Below, in pieces: positions 41,792 to 50,352 of a stretch of 64,000 bases of DNA. A model generated the notes under the pieces. That model searched no databases. It had not been told where the DNA came from and was given only the letters and a program-made list of their open reading frames with translations. Origin of the DNA: Alcaligenaceae bacterium (GTDB lineage Bacteria > Pseudomonadota > Gammaproteobacteria > Burkholderiales > Burkholderiaceae_B). The stretch is taken from the NCBI GenBank assembly GCA_013416405.1, contig JACCET010000003.1, positions 310,001 to 374,000 on the forward strand. The letters run 5' to 3'. Position 1 is the first letter of the stretch; every line of letters starts with the position of its first letter. The position numbers were made by a program, and so were the translations under genes.

Positions 41792-42670
41792 ATGAACCAA
41801 ATCGATTACACACAAGTGGAAGAAGCCGCCCGTGAGCTATATATCCGGGCGCTCAAAATATTACCTGACGACATCAAGGATGGCTTCACGCAACTGCAGG
41901 ACATGGAAACGTCTGAACGGGCCCGCGGGATACTGGGAACGATGGTGACCAATATTCGTGTGGCTGAAGACAACCAAAACCTGTTATGCCAAGATACGGG
42001 CATTCCCATTTACAACGTTCATATAGGCCGGAATGTGGCCGTCGATGGCTGGCGCCTCAAGCAGGCCATTGCCAAAGGCTGCGAACGTGCTACGCGTGAG
42101 CACCCTTTGCGCTCCAGCGTGGTGCATCCGATCAGTCGAAAAAATAACCACACCTCCTGTGGGCCCGGTGTGCCGGTGATTCATATCGATTTCGTCGAAG
42201 ATCCCGACAGGTTCGAGATTCAGATGATCCCCAAAGGCAGCGGCTCCGAAAACAACTCCTTCCTGCGCATGGCCATACCGGCCGAGGGTTTGGCGGCAGT
42301 CAAGCGCTTTGTCATAGACTGCGTGATCAATGCGGGTGGCAAGACCTGTCCGCCCACTATTGTGGGTGTAGGGGTGGGCGGCACATCGGACTTGTGTGTG
42401 CATTTGGCCAAGAAGGCCGCCACGCGTCCACTGGGCTCTGTCTGCGACGATCCGCTGGGCGCTGAACTTGAACGCGAGTTGTCGCAGGCCGTTAATCAGT
42501 TGGGCGTAGGGCCGCAAGGGCTGGGGGGTGACGCCACGGCCTTTGCCGTTCATGTAGAGCTGGCGGCGACCCACATCACCATGAACCCGGTGGCCGTCAA
42601 CATGCAGTGTCATTCGGCCCGGCGGGCGCTTGCCAGCCTGAGCGCCAACGGCATCGAATACGGTTTCTAA
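41792..42670 (+). CDS. Class I fumarase-type hydratase, alpha subunit
   Basis: Iron-sulfur hydro-lyase alpha subunit, 292 residues (TtdA/FumA N-terminal family). Typical segments: LLCQDTGIPIYNVHIG, the catalytic-loop region PKGSGSENNSFLRM, CPPTIVGVGVGGTSDLC and LGGDATAFAVHVELAATHI. Three cysteines suitable for a [4Fe-4S] cluster are present (in CQDTG, TCPPT and NMQCHS). Relatives hydrate fumarate, mesaconate or dehydrate tartrate. It lies inside a respiratory-complex operon, between the SdhC-like and flavoprotein genes, so its substrate should be the product of that complex. Confidence 0.9.
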   Translation: MNQIDYTQVEEAARELYIRALKILPDDIKDGFTQLQDMETSERARGILGTMVTNIRVAEDNQNLLCQDTGIPIYNVHIGRNVAVDGWRLKQAIAKGCERATREHPLRSSVVHPISRKNNHTSCGPGVPVIHIDFVEDPDRFEIQMIPKGSGSENNSFLRMAIPAEGLAAVKRFVIDCVINAGGKTCPPTIVGVGVGGTSDLCVHLAKKAATRPLGSVCDDPLGAELERELSQAVNQLGVGPQGLGGDATAFAVHVELAATHITMNPVAVNMQCHSARRALASLSANGIEYGF

Positions 42671-42680
42671 GGGGAACATC

Positions 42681-43289
42681 ATGGCTCATTACGACTTGCC
42701 TATGCCCATCACCGAAGATCAGGTTCGCACCTTGCGTGTCGGCGATACGGTCACACTGCAAAAAACCTTGTTCGGCATCCGAGACGCAACTTATATCGCC
42801 ATGTTCGATCAGGGACGCAAGACCCGCTTCGATTTGAACGGCCATGCCGTTATTCACACGGCGCCCAATGTGCGCAAGGTAGAGGTGTCTGAAGAATTCC
42901 CGGCAGGCTATCAATCGGTTTGTATCGGTACCACGACATCGTCGCGCATGGAGCGCTTCACGGAGCAACTGATAGAGCAGTGTGGCGTGCGCATCATTAT
43001 CGGCAAAGGCGGCATGCACGAGGGTTCCAAGCAGGCCTTTAAAGATCTTGGGGGGGTGTACCTGGGCATCGTGGGCGGCACCGCGGCGTTGGAAACCACC
43101 TGGATAGAACAAATCGAAGATGTGGATATGGACGACCTGAACCCCGAATCGCTCTGGAAATTCCGAATCCGCGATTTCGGTCCTTTGCTGGTCGCCATGG
43201 ACAGCCATGGCAATTCGCTATATGACGATGTCAGCGATGAGGTTCAACGCCGGCGCGATGCCGTGCTGGCGTCGTTGGGGGCCAACTGA
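42681..43289 (+). CDS. Class I fumarase-type hydratase, beta subunit
   Basis: Beta subunit of 202 residues (TtdB/FumA C-terminal family). It shows VGDTVTLQKTLFGIRDATYI, then the substrate-binding TTTSSRMERFTEQLI and IIIGKGGMHEG, with GVYLGIVGGTAAL. The separate alpha and beta chains match the two-subunit fumarase/tartrate dehydratase form. Its TGA shares a base with the ATG of the flavoprotein gene (TGATG), so the hydratase and the dehydrogenase are translationally linked. Confidence 0.9.
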   Translation: MAHYDLPMPITEDQVRTLRVGDTVTLQKTLFGIRDATYIAMFDQGRKTRFDLNGHAVIHTAPNVRKVEVSEEFPAGYQSVCIGTTTSSRMERFTEQLIEQCGVRIIIGKGGMHEGSKQAFKDLGGVYLGIVGGTAALETTWIEQIEDVDMDDLNPESLWKFRIRDFGPLLVAMDSHGNSLYDDVSDEVQRRRDAVLASLGAN

Positions 43290-45022
43290 TGGAAGCCTTT
43301 GACGTCGTTACCACTGATATTCTGATCCTGGGCTCGGGTGGCGCCGGGCTTTTTGCCGCCCTGCATGCGCACGATGCCGATCCTTCGCTGGACATTACCG
43401 TTGCGGTCAAAGGTCTGCTGGGCAAATGTGGCTGCACGCGCATGGTGCAAGGCGGCTATAACGTCGCACTGGCCGAAGGCGATTCACCCGAGCGCCACTT
43501 CATGGACACCATTACAGGTGGCAAATGGCTGCCTGACCAGGAGCTGGCCTGGAAGCTGGTCAATACCGCAGTCGAACGTATCCACGAGCTGGAAAATGAA
43601 CTGGGTTGCTTCTTCGATCGCAATGCGGATGGTTCGCTGCATCAAAAAGCTTTTGCGGGCCAAACCTTTGACCGCACCGTGCACAAGGGCGATCTGACCG
43701 GCATCGAGATCATCAATCGTTTGGCTGAACAAGTTTGGGCACGCAAGATCAAACGGCTCGAAGAGCACCGCGCCATCGAGCTGATCGCATCGTCAGACGG
43801 CCAGGGTATTGCTGGCGTCATGATGATAGACCTGCGTACCGGCAAGTACCGGCTGGTGCGCGCCAAGGCGGTCTTGCTGGCAACAGGCGGCGGCCCGACC
43901 ATGTATAAATTCCACACCCCTTCGGGTGATAAAAGCTGCGATGGCCTGGCCATGGCGCTAAGGGCGGGCCTGGGCCTGCGCGACATGGAAATGGTGCAGT
44001 TCCATCCCACCGGGCTACTGGCCGGAACCGATACCCGCATGACGGGTACCGTACTGGAAGAAGGCTTGCGCGGCGCCGGCGGCTACTTGTTGAATGGTGA
44101 CCATGAACGCTTTATGCATAATGTTGATCCGCGCGGTGAGCGGGCCACGCGCGATGTCGTGTCGCGTGGCATTTTTGCGGAAATGCGTGCTGGTCGTGTC
44201 AGTCCCAATGGTGGTGTCTATATACAAATGAACCACTTGGGGCCAGACGCCGTACGCAAGCAATTCAAAGGCATGGTCGAGCGTTGCGCAGATTGTGGTT
44301 TTGACTTGGCGGGTGGCCTGGTCGAAGTGGTTCCCACCGCGCATTACATGATGGGTGGTGTCATGTTCAAGCCAGACTGCAGCACCGAATGGTCGGGCCT
44401 GTTTGCCGCAGGCGAAGACACCGGTGGCGTGCATGGCGCCAATCGCCTGGGTGGCAATGGTGTGGCCAATTCCACGGTGTTTGGCGGTGTTGCCGGCGAT
44501 ACCATGGCGCAATGGGTGCAAGGACGCGTTCTGTTGGATTACAACCGCGAACAGGCGCAGCAGGCAATAGCGATGGCTGATAGACCCTTTGGGCAGCCGC
44601 CGGGTGATTTATACGCACTACGAGAACGACTGGCCGAATGCATGTGGAATGACGCCGGGATTGTGCGTGACAAGGCCGGCCTTGAGCGTGTCGCCGCTCA
44701 GCTCGAGGCCTTGCACCAAGAGTTGCTGACCGTTGGGGTGGCAGACGAGAATCGTGCCTACAACCTGACCTGGCATGATTGGCTCAACCTGGACAGTCTG
44801 CTGCATGTCAGCCAGGCCATCGTGTATGCGGCGCTGGCGCGTGAAGACTCGCGTGGGGCTCATTTTCGCGACGATTACCCTGATGTGCACGATCTTGAAA
44901 ATTCGTGGTTCTCAATCGTTCGACAGCAAGCGGGCGAGCTGAAACTAGAGCGACGGCCTGTCGTCTTTACCCGGGTTGCGCCCGGTCAAACCATACTGTC
45001 GGAAGAAGAGGCTAGTACATGA
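43289..45022 (+). CDS. Succinate dehydrogenase/fumarate reductase-like flavoprotein without the covalent-FAD histidine
   Basis: Catalytic flavoprotein of 577 residues. FAD motif ILILGSGGAGLFAALHA; substrate residues of the family are kept: His in QFHPTGLLAG, Glu in VLEEGLRGAGGYL, Arg in RATRDVVSRGI, His in PTAHYMMGGVMF and Arg in GANRLGGNG. This implies a succinate-like substrate with two acidic groups. The residue that carries FAD covalently in SdhA/FrdA (His in SHT-x-A-x-GG) is Cys49 here (CGCTRMVQGG), so FAD is probably not covalently bound as usual. The unusual gene order places fumarase between it and its iron-sulfur partner. Confidence 0.88.
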   Translation: MEAFDVVTTDILILGSGGAGLFAALHAHDADPSLDITVAVKGLLGKCGCTRMVQGGYNVALAEGDSPERHFMDTITGGKWLPDQELAWKLVNTAVERIHELENELGCFFDRNADGSLHQKAFAGQTFDRTVHKGDLTGIEIINRLAEQVWARKIKRLEEHRAIELIASSDGQGIAGVMMIDLRTGKYRLVRAKAVLLATGGGPTMYKFHTPSGDKSCDGLAMALRAGLGLRDMEMVQFHPTGLLAGTDTRMTGTVLEEGLRGAGGYLLNGDHERFMHNVDPRGERATRDVVSRGIFAEMRAGRVSPNGGVYIQMNHLGPDAVRKQFKGMVERCADCGFDLAGGLVEVVPTAHYMMGGVMFKPDCSTEWSGLFAAGEDTGGVHGANRLGGNGVANSTVFGGVAGDTMAQWVQGRVLLDYNREQAQQAIAMADRPFGQPPGDLYALRERLAECMWNDAGIVRDKAGLERVAAQLEALHQELLTVGVADENRAYNLTWHDWLNLDSLLHVSQAIVYAALAREDSRGAHFRDDYPDVHDLENSWFSIVRQQAGELKLERRPVVFTRVAPGQTILSEEEAST

Positions 45023-46650
45023 GCGAAGCAAGCCCGCGAGGCGCCACTATGCTGGTTCGATCCATCAAGCAGGCCGGCGTGAAAACCGTTATCTCCTTGT
45101 CGGGCAACCACATCATGCCGGTATACGACGCCTTGTTCGACGAAAAACTGCGCATCGTACATACGCGTCATGAAGCAGCGACGGTGCATATGGCCGATGC
45201 CTGGGCGCGGTTGACCGCGACCGTTGGCGTGGCACTGGTCACCGGCGGCCCGGGTCATGCCAATGCCGTGTCCGCGTTGTATACCGCTTATATGTCCGAG
45301 TCGCCCGTCGTCTTGCTGTCGGGCCATGCGCCCTTGTCGCAATTGGGTGCGGGCGCCTTTCAGGAAATGGATCAGGTCGCCATGGCGCGGCCGGTCGTCA
45401 AGGCGGCTTGGGCTGCCGACAACCCGGACACCATTGCCGCTGATTTTGCCAAGGCCTGCCGGATAGCGCAGGAAGGGCGGCCTGGGCCGGTACACCTGAG
45501 CTTGCCGACTGACATTCTCGAAGGTCTTGCCCAGCATATCGAGCTGCCCGCCACGGGCGATTATGCGCCCCAAGCCATGCCGCTCGATGGCGCGATCGCC
45601 ACGAGTCTGCTGGCCCGTCTGCGCCAGGCCAAGCGGCCGATGGTTCTTGTCGGGCCGCAAGGCCTGACGGATGCCGGACGTGCGGCCGTGGCGCGTCTGC
45701 AGCAGGCTTGCGGCCTGCCCGTGGTCGCCACGGAAAGCCCGCGCGGCAGCAACGACCCAAGCCTGGGAGCGTTTGCGCCTTTGCTGAGCCAGGCCGATTG
45801 CGTATTGCTGATTGGCAAAAGATTGGACTTTACCCTGGGGTTTGGGCGTGCGCCTGTCTTTTCGCCAGATTGCGTCTTCCTGCAGGTTGACGCGGATGAC
45901 GACGAGCTCAAGCGCAGCGACCGAGCCGTAGGCGACCGGCTGCAAGCCAGGCACGAGGCCGACGCGCACTCCGCGTTGGCGGCACTGGCCGCAGCGGGGG
46001 GTGCGAACCCATTGCATGAACAATGGTTGGCGCAAGTAGGGCAGGCGCTGGCTTATCGGCCGCCTGCCTGGCAGCAGCCGTCGTCTCCCGAAGGCACTTT
46101 GCATCCCGCCCAGATCTTTGCTTCGGTACAGAAGGTACTCGACAGCCATTCCGATGCCGTGCTGGTGGTCGATGGCGGTGAAATCGGCCAATGGGCGCAA
46201 GCCTGCCTGACGGCGCCGCACCGTGTGATCAATGGGGCGGCCGGCGCCATTGGCGCCGCATTGCCCATGGCAATCGGGGCGCAGTTGGCCTATCCAGATG
46301 CGCCCGTTGTTGCCGTCATGGGCGATGGCACTTTTGGCTTTCATTGCGCCGAACTCGACACCGCCTTGCGTTGCGATGCGCCGATACTTTGTGTGGTGGG
46401 CAACGATGCACGCTGGAATGCAGAATATCAAATACAGCTGCGCAGCTATGGCTCGGACCGTACGATAGGCTGCGAACTGCTGCCATCGCGTTATGAACGT
46501 GTGTGCACGGCGTTTGGCGGCCATGGTGAGTACGTCGACGAGGCGGCGGAACTTCCTGCCGCATTGCAGCGGGCGCGAACCTCGGGCTTGCCAGCCTGCG
46601 TCAACGTCAGCCTTGACGGCTTGCCTGCACCCGTCATACGTCAGGGGTAA
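45019..46650 (+). CDS. Thiamine diphosphate-dependent enzyme of the acetolactate synthase family
   Basis: A 543-residue ThDP enzyme with the three-domain layout of the IlvB/decarboxylase family. The cofactor-activating glutamate is Glu52 in HTRHEAATVHMADAW. The Mg/ThDP motif is MGDGTFGFHCAELDTA with the downstream ND of VVGNDARWNAEYQ. The Glu excludes glyoxylate carboligase. Its start overlaps the flavoprotein stop (ATGA), so it belongs to the same operon. The substrate is unknown; a 2-oxo acid formed from the hydratase product, for example an oxaloacetate analogue, is the simplest idea. It ends at the left arm of a 103-base inverted repeat. Confidence 0.82.
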   Translation: MSEASPRGATMLVRSIKQAGVKTVISLSGNHIMPVYDALFDEKLRIVHTRHEAATVHMADAWARLTATVGVALVTGGPGHANAVSALYTAYMSESPVVLLSGHAPLSQLGAGAFQEMDQVAMARPVVKAAWAADNPDTIAADFAKACRIAQEGRPGPVHLSLPTDILEGLAQHIELPATGDYAPQAMPLDGAIATSLLARLRQAKRPMVLVGPQGLTDAGRAAVARLQQACGLPVVATESPRGSNDPSLGAFAPLLSQADCVLLIGKRLDFTLGFGRAPVFSPDCVFLQVDADDDELKRSDRAVGDRLQARHEADAHSALAALAAAGGANPLHEQWLAQVGQALAYRPPAWQQPSSPEGTLHPAQIFASVQKVLDSHSDAVLVVDGGEIGQWAQACLTAPHRVINGAAGAIGAALPMAIGAQLAYPDAPVVAVMGDGTFGFHCAELDTALRCDAPILCVVGNDARWNAEYQIQLRSYGSDRTIGCELLPSRYERVCTAFGGHGEYVDEAAELPAALQRARTSGLPACVNVSLDGLPAPVIRQG

Positions 46651-46752
46651 TTCCGTTTCTAAATCTATCGTGAACGCGAAGGCAAAGCGCAGACATTACT
46701 AGCGTAAGGCAAGCGCAGCCGACAAAGTGCACGATAGATTTAGAAATGGAAT
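46650..46752. repeat. 103-bp MITE-like element with 23-bp terminal inverted repeats
   Basis: Arms 46650-46672 and 46730-46752 are reverse complements at 22 of 23 positions (shared core TTTCTAAATCTATCGTG). The left arm starts inside the stop codon of the ThDP enzyme gene and the right arm ends 13 bases before the permease start. The 57-base interior contains a degenerate direct repeat (GCGaAGGCAAAGCGCAG, then GCGtAAGGCAAGCGCAG). No coding frame is inside. It could be a miniature transposable element or a long transcript hairpin. Confidence 0.7.
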
Positions 46753-46765
46753 AAGCGACCGAATA

Positions 46766-47518
46766 ATGGAAATCTGGATTTTTGTTGTCATAGGCAGTGT
46801 GCTGGCCGCCTTTGTCCAGGGTCTGGCCGGCTTTGGTTTCGGCATGGTGTCGCTGGCGGTCTGGTCCTGGGTCATGGAGCCGGCCCTGGCGGTGCCCCTG
46901 GTTGTTTTTGGGTCTTTGCTGGGGCAGTTGCTGGCGGTTGGTGCTTTGCGCCAAGGCTTCAATTGGCAGCGGCTACAGCCCTTTTTAATTGGCGGCATCG
47001 TGGGGATACCCACCGGCTTGTGGCTACTGAAAATCCTGGATCCCTTGTTTTTCAAGTTTGGCGTGGGTGTGCTGCTGGCGGTGTACTGCAGCGCCATGCT
47101 GTTGCTGGCTCGCATTCCCCGTGTGAAACACGGCGGCCGCAAGGCCGATGGCCTGATAGGCTGGGTGGGCGGAACCATGAGTGGCTTTGGCGGCCTGCCG
47201 GGCGCCATTCCTACCCTGTGGTGCACCTTGCGTGGCTGGCCCAAAGACCAGCAGCGCAATGTATTTCAAGCTTTCAACCTGTTCATGCACATCCTGACCA
47301 TGCTAGCGTTTACCGCCAATGGCATGATTACGTCTGAGGTGCTTGGGCTTTTTGCCTTGGTAGGGCCGGTCATGCTGATCCCTTCTATCGTAGGCATACG
47401 CCTGTACCGCCGTTTTTCAGACAGCTCATTCAAGATGGTGGTACTGGGTTTGCTTACCATTTCGGGCGTCATGCTGCTGGTGTCAACCGCCCCGAAAGTA
47501 TGGGCGCTACTCACTTAA
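46766..47518 (+). CDS. TauE/SafE-family permease (probable sulfite/sulfonate exporter)
   Basis: Inner-membrane protein of 250 residues with about eight hydrophobic helices and the duplicated TauE/SafE pattern: VQGLAGFGFGMVSLAVW near the start and GWVGGTMSGFGGLPGAI in the second half. The ATG at 46766 is chosen because the in-frame upstream ATG lies within the inverted repeat. In sulfonate catabolic clusters such proteins export sulfite released by desulfonation, and suyAB is two genes away. It may be read from the upstream operon or from its own promoter. A 15-bp hairpin follows. Confidence 0.85.
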   Translation: MEIWIFVVIGSVLAAFVQGLAGFGFGMVSLAVWSWVMEPALAVPLVVFGSLLGQLLAVGALRQGFNWQRLQPFLIGGIVGIPTGLWLLKILDPLFFKFGVGVLLAVYCSAMLLLARIPRVKHGGRKADGLIGWVGGTMSGFGGLPGAIPTLWCTLRGWPKDQQRNVFQAFNLFMHILTMLAFTANGMITSEVLGLFALVGPVMLIPSIVGIRLYRRFSDSSFKMVVLGLLTISGVMLLVSTAPKVWALLT

Positions 47519-47521
47519 TCT

Positions 47522-47562
47522 AGGCCTGTTAACACCATTGAAGAATAGGTGTTAACAGGCCT
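47522..47562. terminator. Bidirectional hairpin between permease and tctC-like genes
   Basis: A perfect 15-bp stem, AGGCCTGTTAACACC with GGTGTTAACAGGCCT, and an 11-base A-rich loop fills the gap between two converging genes. No T-run follows, but the stem length and position make it a likely terminator for both. Confidence 0.75.
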
Positions 47563-47568
47563 TGGCGA

Positions 47569-48573
47569 TCAGCCGCCGCTGCTGATGGTGATGTTGCGTT
47601 CTTTGATGACTTTCGCCCACCTATCGGATTCTTCTTTGATGTTGTTGGCAAACTCTTCGGAAGAGTTTCCAACCGCTTGCATGCCCAATGACGACAGTTT
47701 TTCTTTCACGTCTTTCATGGCCAGCACCTTGACCGTGTCTTGCTGAATCTTGCGTACGATATCGTTGGGGGTGCCTTTGGGTACAACGAAACCGAACCAG
47801 CCGTAGTTTTCAAAACCCGGCACGCCGGCTTCCGATACCGTTGGAACATCCGGCAGCATCGCCGCCCTGTCTTTGCTGGTGACTGCCAGTACGTTGATCA
47901 TGCCGCTTTGGATGTGCGGTGTTGCCGCGCCTATGTTGCCCACCATCAGATCAATCTGGCCGGCCAACAGGTCGCTAAGGCCTGCTGCTTCGCCACGATA
48001 GGGCACGTGGGTAAACTCGACTTTTGCGGCGTACGAGAAGTTCTCGCCCGCCATGTGAACCTGGCTGCCCATGCCTGCTGAGCCCATATTGAGCTTTTTG
48101 GGGTTCTTCTTGGCCATGTCCAGAAGCTCTTGCAATGTCTTGACCTTAACCTTCTTGGCGGTTACCACGACCATAGGGCCTTGGGCTATGTTCGTAACGG
48201 GAAGAAAATCGTTGTCGACGTCGAAAGGCAGGGAAGCATACAGATGCGGATTGACCGTCAGGATACTGCCAGAGGCCAACAAGATGGTGTAGCCGTCGGG
48301 CTTGGACTGGGCCACAGCGGCGCTGCCAATATTGCCGCCTGCGCCCAGCTTATTCTCGATAACAACACTTTGGCCCCACATTTGCCCCAGCTTGTTTGCA
48401 ATCAGGCGTCCGACGACGTCGGTGGTGCCGCCGGCGGAAAAGGGCACAACGACGGTTACCGCTCTGTCAGGCCAGTCTGCAGCACAGACAGGGGCGGAAA
48501 AAAGCCCGGCCGTTAAGGCCGAGGCTGCAAATAAAAGGCTAAGACGCCGCTTGGGAATGAATCGATCGTGCAT
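47569..48573 (-). CDS. TctC/Bug-family periplasmic binding protein
   Basis: Extracytoplasmic solute receptor of the tripartite tricarboxylate type, 334 residues. A signal peptide ends near AADWPDRAVTVVVPFSAGG, the latter being the family start, with TDVVGRLIANKLGQMW following. Other marks are LGAGGNIGSAAVAQSKPDGY and MINVLAVTSKDRAAMLPDVP. No TctA/TctB permease genes are in the window, as is common for the many Bug proteins of Alcaligenaceae. It follows suyB by 219 bases on the same strand, so sulfolactate or a related sulfonate is a reasonable ligand guess, comparable to SlcH of TTT-type sulfolactate uptake. Confidence 0.9.
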   Translation of the reverse strand: MHDRFIPKRRLSLLFAASALTAGLFSAPVCAADWPDRAVTVVVPFSAGGTTDVVGRLIANKLGQMWGQSVVIENKLGAGGNIGSAAVAQSKPDGYTILLASGSILTVNPHLYASLPFDVDNDFLPVTNIAQGPMVVVTAKKVKVKTLQELLDMAKKNPKKLNMGSAGMGSQVHMAGENFSYAAKVEFTHVPYRGEAAGLSDLLAGQIDLMVGNIGAATPHIQSGMINVLAVTSKDRAAMLPDVPTVSEAGVPGFENYGWFGFVVPKGTPNDIVRKIQQDTVKVLAMKDVKEKLSSLGMQAVGNSSEEFANNIKEESDRWAKVIKERNITISSGG

Positions 48574-48630
48574 GGATGTCTCCGGATTGAGTTGTTATAC
48601 GTACAGCTCGTGTTGCCGTGATAAACAGCC

Positions 48631-48649
48631 GAATGCCAGGCTGGCATTC
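48631..48649. promoter_or_regulatory. Perfect 19-bp palindrome upstream of the tctC-like gene
   Basis: GAATGCCAG-g-CTGGCATTC has 9-bp perfect arms with one central base. It lies 58 bases before the tctC-like start and 144 bases after the suyB stop. It could be an operator or a hairpin that ends part of the suyAB transcript. It is unlike the suyA/slcC operator. Confidence 0.45.
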
Positions 48650-48792
48650 TTCTTGGATAGGCGTTGCGTTGGCCGCAGTGGGCCGTTCGCCCTAATAATG
48701 CAGGTCGTGTTGCGGTGTTGGTTTTATTGAATTAACTGCGCCCCCGCGCTGTGTGGATGACATGCGAGGGCGGGTTCCGTTATAAGACGGTG

Positions 48793-49968
48793 TTACGCAC
48801 TTTCAAACAAGCGTGTCAGCACGAATTCGCGATGACCCAGTGCTTCGGCCGAGGTCCAGCGGCCATTGGCGGTAGCCAGCATGCTTTCCAGCAGTTTGTC
48901 GCCAGCTTGGTCCAAATCGATTTCGCGCTGCAGCAGGCCGCTGGTGTCGACGTCGACGTGTTCCGACATGGTGCGCACCGTACGCGGGTTGGCGCAAATC
49001 TTGATCACGGGCAAGATGGGATTGCCAATGACGTTGCCTTGTCCGGTGGGAAAGAAGTGCACGGCAAAGCCCGATGCGGCGCATAGCGTGACCATTTCGG
49101 CGGCGGCCGACGATGAGTCCATGAACCACAGACCTTTGTGGGTGGGCGTCTCGGCTTTATCGAGCACTCCGTCTACGGTGCATTTCTTGCCGATTTTCTG
49201 AATATTGCCCATCGCTTTTTCTTCGATGGTGGTCAGGCCGCCCGCGATATTGCCCTTGGTGGGCTGTGATTCAGACAAGTCGCTGGTCTTCCAGCGGTTG
49301 ATCATGTCTTGGTAGCGGTTGAACATGAACATGAAGCGCTCGCGCACTTCATCGTTGGCACAACGCTCGGCAACAATATGCTCGCCGCCGGTGATTTCCG
49401 AGGTCTCGCCAAACACCAGCGTGCTGCCTAGTTCATACAGTTTGTCGAAGGCATTGCCCACGGTGGGGTTGGAGCCACAGCCCGAGGTGGTGTCGGACTC
49501 GCCGCATTTGGTGGACACCCACAAGTCGCTGATCGGGCATTCTTCGCGGTTCAGACCGGTAGCGTAATGCACGTATTCCTTGGCCTTGGCAGAGGCGCGC
49601 ATGATGGTGCTGTGGTCGCCGTTTAGTTCGATGCTGAAGCCAGCTACGGGTTTGCCCGTGGCGGCAATGCCGTCGACCACACGCTTGGTCCAGCCTTCTT
49701 CAATGCCGATCACAATGACAGCGGCCACGTTTGGATTGCTGCCGGTGCCTATCAGTGTGCGGAAATGTAATTCCAGATCTTCACCGAACTGCAGGCGGCC
49801 GTAAGGGTGTGGTATGGCCAGCGTGCCCTTGATGTTGTTGGCGACGGCCTCGGCGGCCGCGTTCGAGATATCGTCTACAGTCAGAACGATGACATGATTG
49901 CGTACGCCCACGCGACCGTTGTCGCGGCGGTATCCCATGAAGGTGGTGTTGGCGGAAATAACAGCCAT
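48793..49968 (-). CDS. suyB: (2R)-sulfolactate sulfo-lyase, large subunit
   Basis: Large subunit of the lyase that splits (R)-3-sulfolactate into pyruvate and sulfite; 391 residues of the UxaA/altronate-dehydratase superfamily. Marks: [57 protein letters not shown] and [20 protein letters not shown] with cysteines suited to an Fe-S cluster. The same superfamily has altronate and galactarate dehydratases. SuyB is preferred because of the small partner gene suyA and the slcC-comC pair nearby. It lies 43 bases after suyA. Confidence 0.86.
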   Translation of the reverse strand: MAVISANTTFMGYRRDNGRVGVRNHVIVLTVDDISNAAAEAVANNIKGTLAIPHPYGRLQFGEDLELHFRTLIGTGSNPNVAAVIVIGIEEGWTKRVVDGIAATGKPVAGFSIELNGDHSTIMRASAKAKEYVHYATGLNREECPISDLWVSTKCGESDTTSGCGSNPTVGNAFDKLYELGSTLVFGETSEITGGEHIVAERCANDEVRERFMFMFNRYQDMINRWKTSDLSESQPTKGNIAGGLTTIEEKAMGNIQKIGKKCTVDGVLDKAETPTHKGLWFMDSSSAAAEMVTLCAASGFAVHFFPTGQGNVIGNPILPVIKICANPRTVRTMSEHVDVDTSGLLQREIDLDQAGDKLLESMLATANGRWTSAEALGHREFVLTRLFESA

Positions 49969-50011
49969 GGTTGATGCTCCTTTTCTTAAGCTTTAAATAG
50001 TGCGTTCGGGA

Positions 50012-50293
50012 TTACCAGCGCTTGGTCTTGATGTTCTGGACGTGGGCGTGGTCGCCTGCCTTGATGGGGGCCACCACCTTGCCGATATCGACGCCATACT
50101 TGAAGATGGTGTCGCCCGGATTCATGTCTTGCAGGGCCACTTTGTGACCTATGGGGATATCTTGTTGTGCTTTGACGTGGATCATTTTGTCTTCGTCCAT
50201 AATCCAGGCGGTCATTTCGGTACCGGCGGTTATGCCTTCGACCACGGCTACTGCCACCGTGTCCTTGGCGTCGTGCAATACGGCATGAATCAT
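50012..50293 (-). CDS. suyA: (2R)-sulfolactate sulfo-lyase, small subunit
   Basis: Small SAF-domain subunit of 93 residues, starting at the ATG at 50293 (MIHAVLHDAKDTVAVAVVEG) with AGAGGA in front. An upstream in-frame ATG is not credible because it lies beyond the promoter. The ending GVDIGKVVAPIKAGDHAHVQ then NIKTKRW is typical of SuyA and of UxaA N-terminal domains. It is the first gene after a strong promoter and precedes suyB. Confidence 0.87.
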   Translation of the reverse strand: MIHAVLHDAKDTVAVAVVEGITAGTEMTAWIMDEDKMIHVKAQQDIPIGHKVALQDMNPGDTIFKYGVDIGKVVAPIKAGDHAHVQNIKTKRW

Positions 50294-50352
50294 TTTCGTC
50301 CTCTCTTTCCAAAAAATCGGCAGGCCATGCTGCCTAGTATTAGTCCTGGAAA

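Noticed and set aside
44986-46524. 512-codon frame on the minus strand
   Set aside because: It lies opposite the ThDP enzyme gene, has no domain features and reflects the GC-rich third positions of the real gene.
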